Assembly (NCBI RefSeq): GCF_000317085.1
Contig: NC_019702.1
Coordinates: forward strand, 2,262,394 to 2,326,393
DNA: 64,000 nt
Source of the DNA: Synechococcus sp. PCC 7502
Lineage (GTDB): Bacteria > Cyanobacteriota > Cyanobacteriia > Pseudanabaenales > Pseudanabaenaceae
Direction: 5' to 3'
Positions 1 through 10,111 of the stretch are shown piece by piece. The notes under the pieces were generated by a model, which saw only the letters and a program-made list of their open reading frames with translations, had not been told where the DNA came from and ran no database searches. The stretch's first letter is position 1; each line of letters opens with the position of its first letter. The position numbers and the translations under genes were made by a program.

Positions 1-485
1 ACACTTGCAATGCGGCGATCACCAAAAAATGGTTAATAGAAGCAGGTAAATTTGATCCTGAATTCAATGAATACGGTTGGGAAGATTTAGAGTTAGGAGT
101 ACGCCTGAGAAAGCTAAACCTCAAGCTAATTAAGTGTGCCAAGGCATTGGGTTATCACTATCATGCCCCATTTAATTTAAGTCAAATCCCCCGCCTACTA
201 AATGCGGAAGAGCAAAGAGGCAGAATGGCAGTAAAGTTTTATCAAAAGCATCCTACCCTCAATGTGGCATTAATGATTCAAAGAACACCTTTACATTTAG
301 CACTGTGGGGTCTATTAACTCTAGGTGGTTTAATCAACGATCGCTCCCTTAGACCACTATTACAATGGTTAATCGCTAGTAATAAATCTGAAGTGGCAAT
401 GGAAATTTTCCGTATCTATATGAATTGGTACAATGTCTGCTGGATGTATGCCAACTGGGATCAAGAGCTAAAACGAGCAAATTAA
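1..485 (+). CDS. Glycosyltransferase family 2, C-terminal part (truncated by window edge)
   Basis: The open frame begins before the window and reads through codons starting at position 3. It transfers a sugar from a nucleotide-sugar donor, probably in cell-surface glycan synthesis. The visible part has the GWEDLELGVRLRK segment typical of the C-terminal lobe of GT2 enzymes with a galactosyltransferase-type extension. A weakly hydrophobic stretch (HLALWGLLTLGGLI) and a Trp/Tyr-rich tail ending in LKRAN follow. A TTG at 147 could be mistaken for a start, but the frame is conserved in character upstream of it. The catalytic DxD region lies outside the window, so donor and acceptor cannot be predicted. 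Confidence 0.75.
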   Translation, partial: TCNAAITKKWLIEAGKFDPEFNEYGWEDLELGVRLRKLNLKLIKCAKALGYHYHAPFNLSQIPRLLNAEEQRGRMAVKFYQKHPTLNVALMIQRTPLHLALWGLLTLGGLINDRSLRPLLQWLIASNKSEVAMEIFRIYMNWYNVCWMYANWDQELKRAN

Positions 486-648
486 CTTATCCAATATATT
501 TTTGAGCGGATAAAGTCAAAAAAGTGACCAAAAGGAATTTTGCATAATCAGAACTCTTAGAATTACTGGAATTGCAGAAATAAATTTGCTCTAATTCTAA
601 AAATTAGTTACTATAGTAAGCCGTCATAATTAAAGCTTTAAATTAAAC

Positions 649-954
649 ATGGCTAAGAAAAGCATGATCGAGCGCGAGAAAAAGCGCCAAAAATTAGTAG
701 ATAAATATGCCACTAAGCGGGCAACTCTTAAGGATCAACTAGAAGATTTAAGTTTGTCCCAGCAACAAAGAATAACATTGCATCGTGAACTGCAACAACT
801 ACCACGCAACAGTGCGCCGACTAGATTAAGAAATCGTTGCTGGCTAACTGGCAGGTCTCGTGGTTATTATAGAGATTTTGGCTTATCTCGCCATGTGCTG
901 CGGGAAATGGCACACCAAGGGCTTTTACCCGGTGTCACCAAATCTAGTTGGTAA
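649..954 (+). CDS. rpsN: 30S ribosomal protein S14
   Basis: This is a small-subunit ribosomal protein of 101 residues, the usual length of the long zinc-free S14 form found in cyanobacteria and chloroplasts. It starts [13 protein letters not shown], has a basic helical N-terminal half, and ends with the conserved block [21 protein letters not shown] followed by the SSW terminus. Only one cysteine is present in that block, so the CxxC zinc knuckle of the short form is absent. It stands alone rather than in the S10/spc operon, as is common in cyanobacteria. The stop lies 4 bp from the convergent HD-domain gene. Confidence 0.97.
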   Translation: MAKKSMIEREKKRQKLVDKYATKRATLKDQLEDLSLSQQQRITLHRELQQLPRNSAPTRLRNRCWLTGRSRGYYRDFGLSRHVLREMAHQGLLPGVTKSSW

Positions 955-958
955 GCAT

Positions 959-2170
959 CTAGTTAGCAAGTTTAGGGTGAATTAGCCACTTTTTTCGCAT
1001 GGGTTGAACTAAGGTTTTAACTAAAGATGATATTTGGCTAATTTCTTGCAATCCTTCATTTGTCTTAACCGCAATTCCCTGTTGATATAGGGTATATCCT
1101 TTAGTTAAAGCTTCACGAATTCCACAGTAATATTGAGGATCAAAGCCAATAGTTTCTAGCTTCTGCTGCCATTGCTGAATGTATTCTTCGATATCTTCAA
1201 GATTAGTGATTTCACTGCCTTTAAACAAGTCTCGGTCTTGAATCCGCCGACATAGATCAGCTAATATTTGATCCTCGTGATTTTTCCACAGGTGAATGTG
1301 ATACATAAAAACTATGTCATCTGCAGCTAAGTAATCTTTAATATCTAAGGTTTGCAGGTCTTGGGTCAGCCATGCAGTTACAGTTTTATCGGCGGGAAGA
1401 CTTTTAGTAGCTAGTACAACCCTCGCCCGTTCAAAGATTTTGCCTAAGCCAAACCTTGCCGCTAAATTTTTAGGATGGTTATACACCTGTACATACATAA
1501 AGTAACGCACAGTCAAATAATGTTCGATCGCTACTAGTCCCTTTTTTGTAATTACTAAACTTTGGGAATCTGGATCATAATTTAATGCTAGGAGAATGCG
1601 ATCCAAGTCTAAATGCCCGTACTGCGCTCCCGTAAAATAGCCATCCCGTTGTAAATAATCTAGGCGATCGCAATCAAGCTGACTGGAAACCAACTGGGAA
1701 ATTACGGTTACAGGATATTTTTTAGTAAAAACCAGTTCAAGGTTTGCTGGTAATTCGGGATCAAATGTATACAAAATATCGTAGATACTCGACTCTTGGA
1801 TCAGTTTTATAGTCCAAAATTCATGCTGACTACCAAATATTTCTTCCCCAGCGTGGCTAAATGCTCCATGTCCAAGATCATGTAATAAAGCTGCCACTAG
1901 GACGATACATCGATGCGGTTTTAAACTGGGATACTGATCGACTAGGTGATCAAATGCCCGTCTAGTCAAAGCCATCACCCCAAGGGAATGGGTAAACCTT
2001 GAGCCTTCGCCGCTATGAAAAGTGAGGTTAGCAGTATCTAGTTGCCGAATCCGCCTTAATCGCTGAAATTCTGGGGTATCAATTAATTTAATTAGCAGAG
2101 ATTCAACCTGATCACTCCCGTTGAGGGTAATCGCCCCATGTAAAGGATCATGATAGGTTCGAGATTTCAT
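959..2170 (-). CDS. HD-domain phosphohydrolase (SAMHD1/dNTPase-like)
   Basis: This is a 403-residue metal-dependent phosphohydrolase of the HD superfamily, in the branch related to dGTPases and SAMHD1. The N-terminus has DPLHGAI and the substrate-side FQRLRRIRQLDTA. The motif RFTHSLGVMALTRRA then supplies the first metal His, and LLHDLGHGAFSHAGE supplies the HD pair and following His. A conserved SSQLDCDRLDYLQRDG block provides the last metal Asp. The likely reaction is hydrolysis of dNTPs or a related nucleotide, but the substrate is not defined by sequence. It lies 4 bp downstream of hmpF on the same strand, so the two are probably co-transcribed. Confidence 0.85.
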   Translation of the reverse strand: MKSRTYHDPLHGAITLNGSDQVESLLIKLIDTPEFQRLRRIRQLDTANLTFHSGEGSRFTHSLGVMALTRRAFDHLVDQYPSLKPHRCIVLVAALLHDLGHGAFSHAGEEIFGSQHEFWTIKLIQESSIYDILYTFDPELPANLELVFTKKYPVTVISQLVSSQLDCDRLDYLQRDGYFTGAQYGHLDLDRILLALNYDPDSQSLVITKKGLVAIEHYLTVRYFMYVQVYNHPKNLAARFGLGKIFERARVVLATKSLPADKTVTAWLTQDLQTLDIKDYLAADDIVFMYHIHLWKNHEDQILADLCRRIQDRDLFKGSEITNLEDIEEYIQQWQQKLETIGFDPQYYCGIREALTKGYTLYQQGIAVKTNEGLQEISQISSLVKTLVQPMRKKWLIHPKLAN

Positions 2171-2174
2171 AGAG

Positions 2175-3827
2175 CTAACTAGGTACTAGGCTATTAATCA
2201 TTTGCTGAAGGTTTTCAATTAACTGCTGTGGAGCTTGTTCTGTTTGTGCTTGGTTGGCATCATGGACAATTGCCTCCATTTGCTGACGTAGGGTATCGAC
2301 AATATCCTGAACAGGTTGAAGAATTCGGTCATTTGTACCAACTTCGGTATTGATCCGCACTTTATCTCTCAGGGCTACTTCCGCTACTTCCAATTCTTGC
2401 TTTTGTTTTTCGTACTCAAGGGATAAACGACTAAATGCTTCTTGTTTTTGCCTAAATATAGACCTCGCATTGTCCAGTTCGTAGGTAACTTCTCGAAGTT
2501 TGGATTCTTGGTTGGATTTTTCCGCTTCGACCGTAGCTAAAATTGGCTTGAGCTTTTGGGCAGGGTCATCACTGGTATCTATCCCCTGACGACGATCAAG
2601 GATTGCCCTTTGTTGGTTTAAGATTGCCTGACGCTCTAGCATATTAGACCTCATCCCTGAGACACTAGCTTCCAAGAACTGATAATTTTCTTCAGCCAAT
2701 TCCTTGGAACCCTCTAGTTCAAACTTTTCAGCACCAGTAGCATTGTCAATTTGAATTTGGAGTTCGGCAATTTCGCCTTCTAGGGCAGCCAACTCATCTT
2801 CTTGTTCCCCAACAGCCCTAGCTGCCTTGTCAAATTCCTGCTGCAATAGATTAATTTCCATTTCCAAGTCATCGGTGGACATTTGCTCTAGTCGTCTTAC
2901 TTCAGCAGGATCAAGTACATCATCAACGGTACCTCCATAGCTGGCGATGAGTTGGTTTAATTGATCGGCAAGTCGTTGTTGTCCAATAATTTGCGATCGC
3001 AGGATCGATGCGGTTGATTCCCTAGCTTTTACTAATTCTTCATCAGCTTTTAATTCAGCTTGAAAATCTACTACCCGATTTTGGGTTTGGATCACTTGCT
3101 GTTTGCGATAGTTAAGTTCTTGAATTTCGCTGTCTAAATCAGTTTGAAAGTTACGAATGGAATCTAGGTAATGCCAAAAATCATTGAGGATGGATTGGCG
3201 ATCATAGAGCAAGTCCAAACAGGAGCCGATTTGATGGTACAGAAAATCAGTACCAATGAAAAAATTTGATATTCGAGTAGTTACATCCCTGAGATAATCT
3301 GCTTGCTCTTGGGTGATCACCGCCGACTCAATGTCAAATTCTCGTCGTTCTTTTTCTAGTTGCTGGCGCATTCTCTCGATTTCAGCCCTTTCTCCCTTAG
3401 CGATCGCCTGCGCTTCTTCTGCTTCTTTGCGACGGATTTCAATTTGCTCTAGCTCCTGCTCTCGATCTGCTAGTTCAACTTCTCGACGATGGAGTTCTTG
3501 GCTTTGATAGTTAAGGGATTGTTTCCATTGCTCAATTTCTTCTTCACCCTGTTTAAATTTATCTTGCAGTCGGGAAAAATTTTGTAAGAGTAGGACTAAA
3601 CGCTTAGAAGCGTCTTGGACATTTTGAATGTTTTTACCTGCAACATCTACTAATACCATTTGTCCATCTTTGAGGTCTCTCACCTGATTACTATCAGGGA
3701 TAGGAAGAGTTTCATCATTGCTGATGCCTTGCCAGTTATTGTCAGAAGTGTTACGTGCTAGAAGTTTAACCTCTGTTTTAACACCAACAAATGCCTTTTC
3801 TTTTTTGAGTTCCGCCAAGTACTGCAC
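2175..3827 (-). CDS. hmpF: Pilus motility/taxis coiled-coil protein HmpF-like
   Basis: This protein has 550 residues and starts at GTG (MQYLAELKKEK). Residues 1 to about 85 form a small globular head. The rest is almost entirely heptad-rich coiled coil with long Gln/Glu/Arg runs (for example EIEQWKQSLNYQSQEL). Head and coil match the cyanobacterial HmpF family, a coiled-coil protein that in Nostoc punctiforme localises with type IV pili and is needed for gliding and phototaxis. Here it should work at the cell poles or septa with the pilus motors. No signal peptide or membrane segment is present. The HD-domain gene follows immediately. Family assignment rests on the head sequence, since coiled coils align promiscuously. 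Confidence 0.8.
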   Translation of the reverse strand: MQYLAELKKEKAFVGVKTEVKLLARNTSDNNWQGISNDETLPIPDSNQVRDLKDGQMVLVDVAGKNIQNVQDASKRLVLLLQNFSRLQDKFKQGEEEIEQWKQSLNYQSQELHRREVELADREQELEQIEIRRKEAEEAQAIAKGERAEIERMRQQLEKERREFDIESAVITQEQADYLRDVTTRISNFFIGTDFLYHQIGSCLDLLYDRQSILNDFWHYLDSIRNFQTDLDSEIQELNYRKQQVIQTQNRVVDFQAELKADEELVKARESTASILRSQIIGQQRLADQLNQLIASYGGTVDDVLDPAEVRRLEQMSTDDLEMEINLLQQEFDKAARAVGEQEDELAALEGEIAELQIQIDNATGAEKFELEGSKELAEENYQFLEASVSGMRSNMLERQAILNQQRAILDRRQGIDTSDDPAQKLKPILATVEAEKSNQESKLREVTYELDNARSIFRQKQEAFSRLSLEYEKQKQELEVAEVALRDKVRINTEVGTNDRILQPVQDIVDTLRQQMEAIVHDANQAQTEQAPQQLIENLQQMINSLVPS

Positions 3828-3956
3828 GCTGCCTAATTCTCCTGTCTTTGCTATCTGGGGAGTACCTACATACTAACCAATGTACGTCAGTTTACACCAC
3901 TCATTCCAAAATTTTGTTTGGTATTGACTACTTTAAAGGAAAATTTTGAAGGAAAG

Positions 3957-5648
3957 TCACAGCTTCTGCCCTGATATATCTTTAGGTTTTGCCCAGTTTA
4001 GAATCATTTGTCCATTTAAAAAAGTTGTATCTGCCTCTGACACAATTTTAGTATTAGCAATCGCTAGACTTTGAATACGATTTTGTAAAAGACTCAAGGG
4101 CAAGATAGGTGGCTCTAGGGTTAAAAGACTGCGTAAATGTTGAGCGCTCAGATAAGCTAACCCGTTTTGAGTACCAATAACATTAGCGATCGCCTTAAAG
4201 ACGGGATCGGTTTCAAGGATCGAGGGCTGGGTTAGTGCCGCTTGAATAGTTGCGATCGAGTTGGAAATCAATACATACTTTTGAATAGCGGATTTATTAA
4301 TAGATTCAGTAGCAGAATTAAGTTCTGTGTGTGCTAAGGCTACCTTACCAGTGACAATTCGATCCGTGGCACTAGGGGCAAGCTTAGTCCAAAGGGTGAG
4401 TGGTTGATTATTGATTTGAATTTCACCAACGGTAAATTTAGATTTAGTGCGGGCATTATTATCAAGTTCTGCCAAGGCAGATGAAGCTTGCTGAAAATTT
4501 TTAGCTTCAATAACTAGGAGCCAGCTATTGGAGTTAGATTCCTTGGGAATGGCGATCGCATATTGATCCTGAATCCAACTTAAATTTTCGGGAGCAAGGA
4601 TAAAGTCTAGGCTTTGAGTGACCTTATCAATTCCTGTTTGAAGTCCTGCTGGAATCAGGGGCGGGCGATCAGAAATACTGGCTAAGGTTTGGGCTAAATT
4701 ATGACCCACTAATAAAGAACTACCACCGGAAATATATTTCAATATATCCATGTTGTCGTGGGAACCAGATGCAGAGATGGCAGTTTTTCCACCAAGGGCT
4801 AGAATTGTCTCGGCTTTTATCCCTAGATCATTACTTTGTAGTCCAATTGTCAGAGTTATGGGTAATTTTTCGGTTAAACCTTCTAATTTTTCTGATCCTA
4901 ATAAACCTTGAATTTCACTGGGATTGAGGTAAGCGATCGCAAATCCTTGATTGGTTAGTTGTTGGAGGCTATTTTGATATTCGGGACTGCTAGCTAGAGC
5001 AAGGCTAGGTGATTGGAGGTTATTAATAGCATTACGGATCACACTGACATCATTGGCAAATAATATAAACTTTCCTACTTTGGCATTAGCGATCGCTCGG
5101 CTATCGGTAGTAGAAATTGTCGTAGAAATCAAAGAAACACCTTGATACTGCTCAAAGGCTAGGTCTGCTCCAGATTTTGCTTGTTTTTGCCAAAACCGAT
5201 CTAAATACTTTTGTGCCAATTCTGGTTTCTGAGTAGCAAGGGCAATTAAGTATCCTGCCTGTAAGCCATTTTTGGGGTCTCGATCCAAATCTGGGGTGGT
5301 TACAGCAAGGGTAACTTCGGCACCGAGCCAAGGCTTAATATCTTGTTCGTAGTTTAGGTACCAAGTTTGTTGCAATTGTTTCTTTAATTGACTAATCTCT
5401 TGATCAAAATTACGCCGATCATTCACCTTGGTTGCTAGTTTTGCTGCTAGATTTAGCTGTTCAGGATTAAATAAAAATGAAGCAACTAGAGGCGATCGCT
5501 TGGGTAAAAATTGGGCAGCTTGGGGTTGCAGATTCGTAAATAAATTTTGAGGATTAGCACTAAATACTTTGGAGACACTGAATATACTCAGTACCGATAA
5601 TATTATTGCGGCGATCGTCAGACCAACAAAAAATGATTTTTGCTTCAT
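3957..5648 (-). CDS. DUF3352 family envelope protein
   Basis: This protein has 563 residues from the ATG at 5648. An upstream frame extension to 5810 exists but lacks a plausible signal, whereas MKQKSFFVGLTIAAIILSVL at this ATG is a clear N-terminal membrane anchor or signal. The rest is a soluble domain with repeated motifs (FLPKRSPLVASFLFNPEQL, GFAIAYLNPSEI, NGLAYLSAQHL) typical of cyanobacterial DUF3352 proteins, which have no established function. It probably sits on the periplasmic or lumenal side of a membrane. It is divergent from fbp with about 220 bp between starts. Confidence 0.75.
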   Translation of the reverse strand: MKQKSFFVGLTIAAIILSVLSIFSVSKVFSANPQNLFTNLQPQAAQFLPKRSPLVASFLFNPEQLNLAAKLATKVNDRRNFDQEISQLKKQLQQTWYLNYEQDIKPWLGAEVTLAVTTPDLDRDPKNGLQAGYLIALATQKPELAQKYLDRFWQKQAKSGADLAFEQYQGVSLISTTISTTDSRAIANAKVGKFILFANDVSVIRNAINNLQSPSLALASSPEYQNSLQQLTNQGFAIAYLNPSEIQGLLGSEKLEGLTEKLPITLTIGLQSNDLGIKAETILALGGKTAISASGSHDNMDILKYISGGSSLLVGHNLAQTLASISDRPPLIPAGLQTGIDKVTQSLDFILAPENLSWIQDQYAIAIPKESNSNSWLLVIEAKNFQQASSALAELDNNARTKSKFTVGEIQINNQPLTLWTKLAPSATDRIVTGKVALAHTELNSATESINKSAIQKYVLISNSIATIQAALTQPSILETDPVFKAIANVIGTQNGLAYLSAQHLRSLLTLEPPILPLSLLQNRIQSLAIANTKIVSEADTTFLNGQMILNWAKPKDISGQKL

Positions 5649-5869
5649 TGTTTGATTTTCCAGTTTTATTTCCCAGTTTGCCCGAGTGTAACCAATAATA
5701 CTAATTACTTTGCAAGATTTATCTAACAACAGTTTAGGTCGATTTGGCACTTTTAATACCCTCAACTTTTGAGATGAATGAAGGCTAAGGATTTCCTGAG
5801 GAAAACACAAGCTTTAAAGCCCACTGGTATAGTTAAGGAGAAAGTTAAGCAAATTAAGAGTTATTGATT

Positions 5870-6907
5870 ATGAGTAATATAGAACTTAACCAAGCTCAAG
5901 AAACAACCCTCAGTCGAGACTTCACCACCCTAACCCGTCACGTTTTATCCCAATCGGGAGACTTTTCTGCTGATGCTTACGATCTAAGCCTGTTAATGGG
6001 AAGAATTGCCCTAGCAGGTAAAATGATTGCCCGTGAACTCAGCCAAGCTGGACTGGCAGCAGATGCCCTCGGAGTCACTGGAGAGATCAATGTTCAAGGT
6101 GAGGCTGTAAAAAAAATGGATCAGTACGCCAACCGTGTATTTATCCGTGCCTTTGAACAAAGTGGGTTAGTATGTCGCCTTGCTTCCGAGGAAATGGAAA
6201 AACCTTACTATATCCCCGAAAACTGCCCTATTGGACGCTATACCCTACTTTTTGATCCCATTGATGGCTCTGGTAATATTGACACTAACTTGGCTGTAGG
6301 TACAATTTTTTCAATTCGGCAGCAACAGGGCATAGATGAGACAGGGGAGGCACTAGATTTACTCCAGTCAGGACATCAGCAAGTAGGAGCAGGTTATGTT
6401 CTCTATGGCTCTAGTACTATGTTTGTATATAGTATTGGCAAAGGAGTCCATGCGTTTACGCTCGATCCCAGCTTAGGTGAATTTATTTTATCTTCAGAAA
6501 ATATTCGTATTCCCGATCATGGCTCTACCTACAGTATTAACGAGGGCAACTTTTGGCAATGGGATGAGGGTATGCGTGAATATATCCGCCATGTACATAA
6601 ACAACCGGGTTACTCAGCAAGGTACTCAGGTGCATTAGTTGCTGATATTCACCGTATTTTATTTCAAGGTGGGGTATTTCTCTATCCAGGTTCCCAAGGA
6701 CATCCCGATGGCAAGCTGCGCCTACTCTATGAATCTGCCCCCTTAGCTTATTTAATCACCCAAGCGGGAGGTAAAGCCACTACTGGAACCGAAGCAATTT
6801 TGGACGTAATTCCAGATAGACTCCATGCCCGTACGCCCTTAATTATTGGTAGCACGAAGGATGTGGATTTAGTGTTGTCCTTTCTCCAAACCCGGGCTAA
6901 TGGCTAA
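5870..6907 (+). CDS. fbp: Class I fructose-1,6-bisphosphatase
   Basis: This enzyme hydrolyses fructose 1,6-bisphosphate to fructose 6-phosphate and phosphate in gluconeogenesis. It has 345 residues from the ATG at 5870; a TTG two codons earlier is less likely. Class I motifs are clear: the metal-binding [20 protein letters not shown] near residues 135-155, the EEMEKPYY region, and the substrate loop [14 protein letters not shown] near 265. An in-frame [11 protein letters not shown] block is also family-typical. Many cyanobacteria also have a bifunctional FBPase/SBPase (class II) for the Calvin cycle, so this copy is best read as the class I enzyme, used mainly for glycogen and sucrose precursors. 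Confidence 0.95.
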   Translation: MSNIELNQAQETTLSRDFTTLTRHVLSQSGDFSADAYDLSLLMGRIALAGKMIARELSQAGLAADALGVTGEINVQGEAVKKMDQYANRVFIRAFEQSGLVCRLASEEMEKPYYIPENCPIGRYTLLFDPIDGSGNIDTNLAVGTIFSIRQQQGIDETGEALDLLQSGHQQVGAGYVLYGSSTMFVYSIGKGVHAFTLDPSLGEFILSSENIRIPDHGSTYSINEGNFWQWDEGMREYIRHVHKQPGYSARYSGALVADIHRILFQGGVFLYPGSQGHPDGKLRLLYESAPLAYLITQAGGKATTGTEAILDVIPDRLHARTPLIIGSTKDVDLVLSFLQTRANG

Positions 6908-6934
6908 ATTCAAGACCTAGATTAAATACCCAGA

Positions 6935-7279
6935 TTAATATTTATCTAAAAGTCCACAGGTAATGGAGCCGTCCAATGAACCTTCCCCATCTATTAAACA
7001 GGCTACTCCAGATTTTGGATTTAGATTAAATAGGCGATCGCCCAAATCTTGGCGAAAGAAAATGTGTGATTTAATATTGTTTCCCACATTAATAAATATG
7101 GGAGCCATTTCCTCAACAAACTTAAATGATTGACATAGTTTTTGAGAGCAACCAATTTTAGCCATAGTCTGAGCGTTTGAGGTTGCCGCCGCCATTCCCA
7201 CTTCGGCTTTAGCAGGGGATATAGTCATTAAGTTCAAAATTAAAGCAAGCGTAGCTAATATAACCAGTCTGAGTCTCAT
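6935..7279 (-). CDS. Small secreted hypothetical protein
   Basis: This protein has 114 residues from the ATG at 7279. An earlier in-frame start at 7366 would add a tail before the signal and is less likely. MRLRLVILATLALILNLMTISPAKAEVG is a textbook signal peptide with a probable AKA cleavage site. The mature part has four cysteines (GCSQKLCQSF, SGVACLIDGEG, SITCGLLD) that could form disulfides in the periplasm or lumen. I do not recognise the family. It is convergent with fbp. Confidence 0.6.
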   Translation of the reverse strand: MRLRLVILATLALILNLMTISPAKAEVGMAAATSNAQTMAKIGCSQKLCQSFKFVEEMAPIFINVGNNIKSHIFFRQDLGDRLFNLNPKSGVACLIDGEGSLDGSITCGLLDKY

Positions 7280-7415
7280 TGCTTTTGTGTAATTGACTAA
7301 CATCAGCCAATTAAATCCTTGTATATATAGTCTATCAATTGCCCAAATTGTAGTGTGATTTTGCAATATAAGATCATGAGATTCTAAGCTGCGATTTGTG
7401 TGATTTAAATCATGG

Positions 7416-7886
7416 TCACTTCAAGCCTGCTTGAGATTTAGAAATCACTTGATCTCGCTTAAATTCAACTATGGCGTTGCTACCCTGAGGATTTTGCCAT
7501 TGATACAGTTTATCGTCATTGCTAGTGGTTACTAATTTTCCTGAGTTACCGATTAACTCTTGCACTTGCTGAATGGTCATGCCATTTTGGATTTGATTAA
7601 ACTTAGCCAAGGAGATGACATCAACTACATCAGAGGCAGATCGATCAGAGTTAGTATCAGAGTTTATTTTAACTAGTGATCCAACTTCAGAAGTGGAAGC
7701 TTTAGAATTTATCTCAGAGTTTAATGGTTGAGAAACCGTAAAAACTAATTTGATCACGGTACCTACCATCAATCCAAAAGTCACAATTACTAAACCCACC
7801 AGAAAGAATGGATAGCTGCGGTTGTAATTAGGAGTAATTTTAATTGGCTTTGGCTTGTTCTCAATTGGCTCGTAGGTTGGTTTCAT
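7416..7886 (-). CDS. Membrane-anchored SmpA/OmlA-like (DUF3862-type) protein
   Basis: This protein has 156 residues with one transmembrane helix at about 27-52 (FFLVGLVIVTFGLMVGTVI) and a Ser/Thr/Asp-rich linker. A small C-terminal domain of about 60 residues begins FNQIQNGMTIQQVQELIG. The pattern of F-x-x-I-x-x-G-M-T, then a helix, then strands (YQWQNPQGSNAIVEF) matches the BLIP-like/SmpA fold seen in DUF3862 and lipoprotein OmlA families, whose members bind other envelope proteins. Function is unknown. The start codon lies 2 bp from the stop of the upstream oxidoreductase gene, so the two are translationally adjacent. Confidence 0.65.
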   Translation of the reverse strand: MKPTYEPIENKPKPIKITPNYNRSYPFFLVGLVIVTFGLMVGTVIKLVFTVSQPLNSEINSKASTSEVGSLVKINSDTNSDRSASDVVDVISLAKFNQIQNGMTIQQVQELIGNSGKLVTTSNDDKLYQWQNPQGSNAIVEFKRDQVISKSQAGLK

Positions 7887-7888
7887 GC

Positions 7889-9034
7889 TTACCCCATACC
7901 CGGAATTAATCCCTTAGTTAAGCGTTTAATGGCAGCATCGGCAATATCTCGGTAGCGTTCTTCCCCCGATAGAAGTTTTCCCATGCGTTTAGTGGCAGCA
8001 GGTCGTTTAATCCCCACTTTATAGGCAAACTTGGGAACTCGATAAAATAACCCTGCTAGTCTTTGCGCCCATGCCATATCTGCTCCCCATTCTTCTTGCA
8101 CTCTTTTTGTATAGTTTTTTAGGGCTTCCCTATCACCATTTAAGCTGTGGGCGATCGCCTGTGCCGCTAACATCCCCGTAAATAAAGCAGGGCGGATACC
8201 TTCAGCTGTGAATGGATCGACAATACAGGCAGCTTCTCCGGTTAATAGGGCATTTTGAGTATGGAGTGGCATATCTCCATCCCAGAGACATAATGGATGA
8301 CCATATTGTTTAATCGCCGATAGGTCAACACCAAAAGTCTGAGCATATTCTTGAGCAATTTCTTTTAGGTTCTGTTTCTCTTCTCCACCCCTAAATGTGC
8401 CGATGCCAATGGAGTAGCCATCAGCTTTAGGAAAGTTCCAAATATAACCATTATTCACTGCACCAAAGTCAAAGTGGAGAGTGGCATCATTATTTGTATC
8501 TACTTTTGCCTCTACTTCTAGGGCAGCACCCATGCGTTTCTTGCGTTCTTTGAAACCTAGCCATTTTGCCATTGAACCCCTAGCCCCATCCGCAGCAATT
8601 AAATATTTTGCTTCTAAGACTTCAGTTTGATCAGCATTTTTAACTGTGACTAGCCAGCGATCGCTCTGCCATTTAATTCCTGTAACTTCGGTATTGTCTC
8701 TAACTTCTGCCCCTAGTTTCTGTGCCTCTTTAATTAGATGATGGTCAAATATATCCCGTCGTACCATCCACATTGGTTCAGCTAAACCTAACTCTACTAA
8801 CTGTGGATCACCCATTTGCCATGTATAGCGCACTTGATTGACAGTTAAAGAAACTGCGGGCTTAAAATCAAAATCAAACCAACGCTGGACAGAAGGCGGA
8901 ACCCCACCACCACAGGGTTTATAGCGAGGTAGCAACTCTTTTTCTAGCACTAATACGGAATGCTTGTGCTTTGCCAGATGGTAAGCGGCTGAACCACCGG
9001 ATGGACCTGCTCCAACAACGATACAATCGTACAT
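7889..9034 (-). CDS. Geranylgeranyl reductase family FAD-dependent oxidoreductase
   Basis: This flavoprotein has 381 residues. The N-terminal MYDCIVVGAGPSGGSAAYHLA is a Rossmann FAD-binding GxGxxG motif. It is followed by the family signature PRYKPCGGGVP, and a second FAD contact lies at ALLTGEAACIVDPFTAEGIRPAL near 265. The family reduces isoprenoid double bonds, such as geranylgeranyl to phytyl, or hydroxylates related substrates. The motif order matches ChlP relatives, but the sequence reads like the shorter paralogue present in many cyanobacteria, so I do not call it chlP. It is followed directly by the DUF3862-type gene. Confidence 0.85.
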   Translation of the reverse strand: MYDCIVVGAGPSGGSAAYHLAKHKHSVLVLEKELLPRYKPCGGGVPPSVQRWFDFDFKPAVSLTVNQVRYTWQMGDPQLVELGLAEPMWMVRRDIFDHHLIKEAQKLGAEVRDNTEVTGIKWQSDRWLVTVKNADQTEVLEAKYLIAADGARGSMAKWLGFKERKKRMGAALEVEAKVDTNNDATLHFDFGAVNNGYIWNFPKADGYSIGIGTFRGGEEKQNLKEIAQEYAQTFGVDLSAIKQYGHPLCLWDGDMPLHTQNALLTGEAACIVDPFTAEGIRPALFTGMLAAQAIAHSLNGDREALKNYTKRVQEEWGADMAWAQRLAGLFYRVPKFAYKVGIKRPAATKRMGKLLSGEERYRDIADAAIKRLTKGLIPGMG

Positions 9035-9293
9035 ACTTAAAAACTGCGTGAGGTCAATTTACTGGAGTTAACTAGGCTTAATAATTTATCAGTATAATCG
9101 ATCAATAGAGTATAGCTATATCTGGCAATTCAGCCAATAATGTTTTGGATTTATGTTCATTTTAAAGCTAAGGCCTAAAGCTTAGTGGTGCAGAAAAGTC
9201 TTAAAAGGGTTGACAGACACTGGTTTTCATAATGAGACAGGGAAAGGGGTAAAACATGAGATACTCAAGTTCTCCAACAAAAGTTCTAATGCA

Positions 9294-10104
9294 ATGCCCC
9301 ACCTCTATCTTCAGCTACAAACACAACTGCGTCAATGGATTAAGCCAAAAGATCAAAGACATCTCCAAGGATTTTCCGAGGCAGTAGCAGCCATACTCCA
9401 ATCAAAAAGTGCCTGCTTGAGCCATTGGCTACCGTACTTAAGCCATCGGAACTGCAAAGCAAGAAGTCAAATGGAAAGACTAAACTACCTTGTCCATAAC
9501 CCACACATTATCGCTGAAACATTTTATAACTCACTGCTGAAGAACTTTCTGCAAGCATTTGTAGGAGCATCGTTAGAACTAGTTCTAGACACAAGTGTAC
9601 TGTGGGATAAATTTTGTTTGATAGAAGTATGCTTAATTTGGGGAGGAAGATCGATAAGCCTAGCGCAAGTAGTTCTAGAACATGGTAGTGCCACAGTTGG
9701 GTTTGAGCATTATCGTCCAGTGCTAGAACAAGTCCTCACCGTATTACCAGCCCAGAGTAATGTCACTTTGCTAGCCGACCGAGGGTTTGAACACGGAGAA
9801 TTAATACGTTGGCTTCAGCACAATCAATGGTCATGGGCAATTCGGGCAAAGACTAATCTACAAGTGACTTTATCGAGAGGTAAGACTAAAAGTGTAGAAC
9901 AACTGATCCCACCTACAGAGCAAGCTTATTTGATTCCCAATGTCACAGTATTGAGTCATATTAATTGCCACCTAGTCACAGCAAATCTATCAATGGCTAA
10001 TGGTTCGTGGGTTGTCCTTAGCAATATTCCCCCCTCGTTGCTGACCTTTGCTCTCTATGGCAGACGCTTTGGGGGGATTGAACCTCATTTTAAGGATTAT
10101 AATA
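9294..10104 (+). pseudogene. IS4-family transposase gene, 3' end lost at IS630 insertion
   Basis: The ATG at 9294 (MPHLYLQLQTQLRQW) opens a transposase with the IS4-family DDE layout. The first Asp is in LVLDTSVLW, the second in LLADRGFEHGEL, and the Glu is in RRFGGIEPHFKD at the extreme end. The frame then runs into the left terminus of an IS630-family element and stops. Family members continue well past the Glu. Joining the two flanks across one TA target copy gives KDYN plus about a dozen codons and a stop, with no clear IS4 tail. The copy is therefore truncated and presumed inactive. Its outer left end was not located. Confidence 0.75.
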
Positions 10105-10111
10105 CCAAACT

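Noticed and set aside
3313-3507. Plus-strand frame rich in Ser inside hmpF
   Set aside because: It is the complement of a Glu/Arg-rich coiled coil and has no independent support.
3957-5810. Extended N-terminus of the DUF3352 protein
   Set aside because: The extra 54 residues precede a clear signal or anchor sequence that should be N-terminal, so the ATG at 5648 was chosen.
7889-9034. Naming the oxidoreductase chlP
   Set aside because: The N-terminus and length differ from the ChlP sequences I recall. It fits the broader geranylgeranyl reductase family only.
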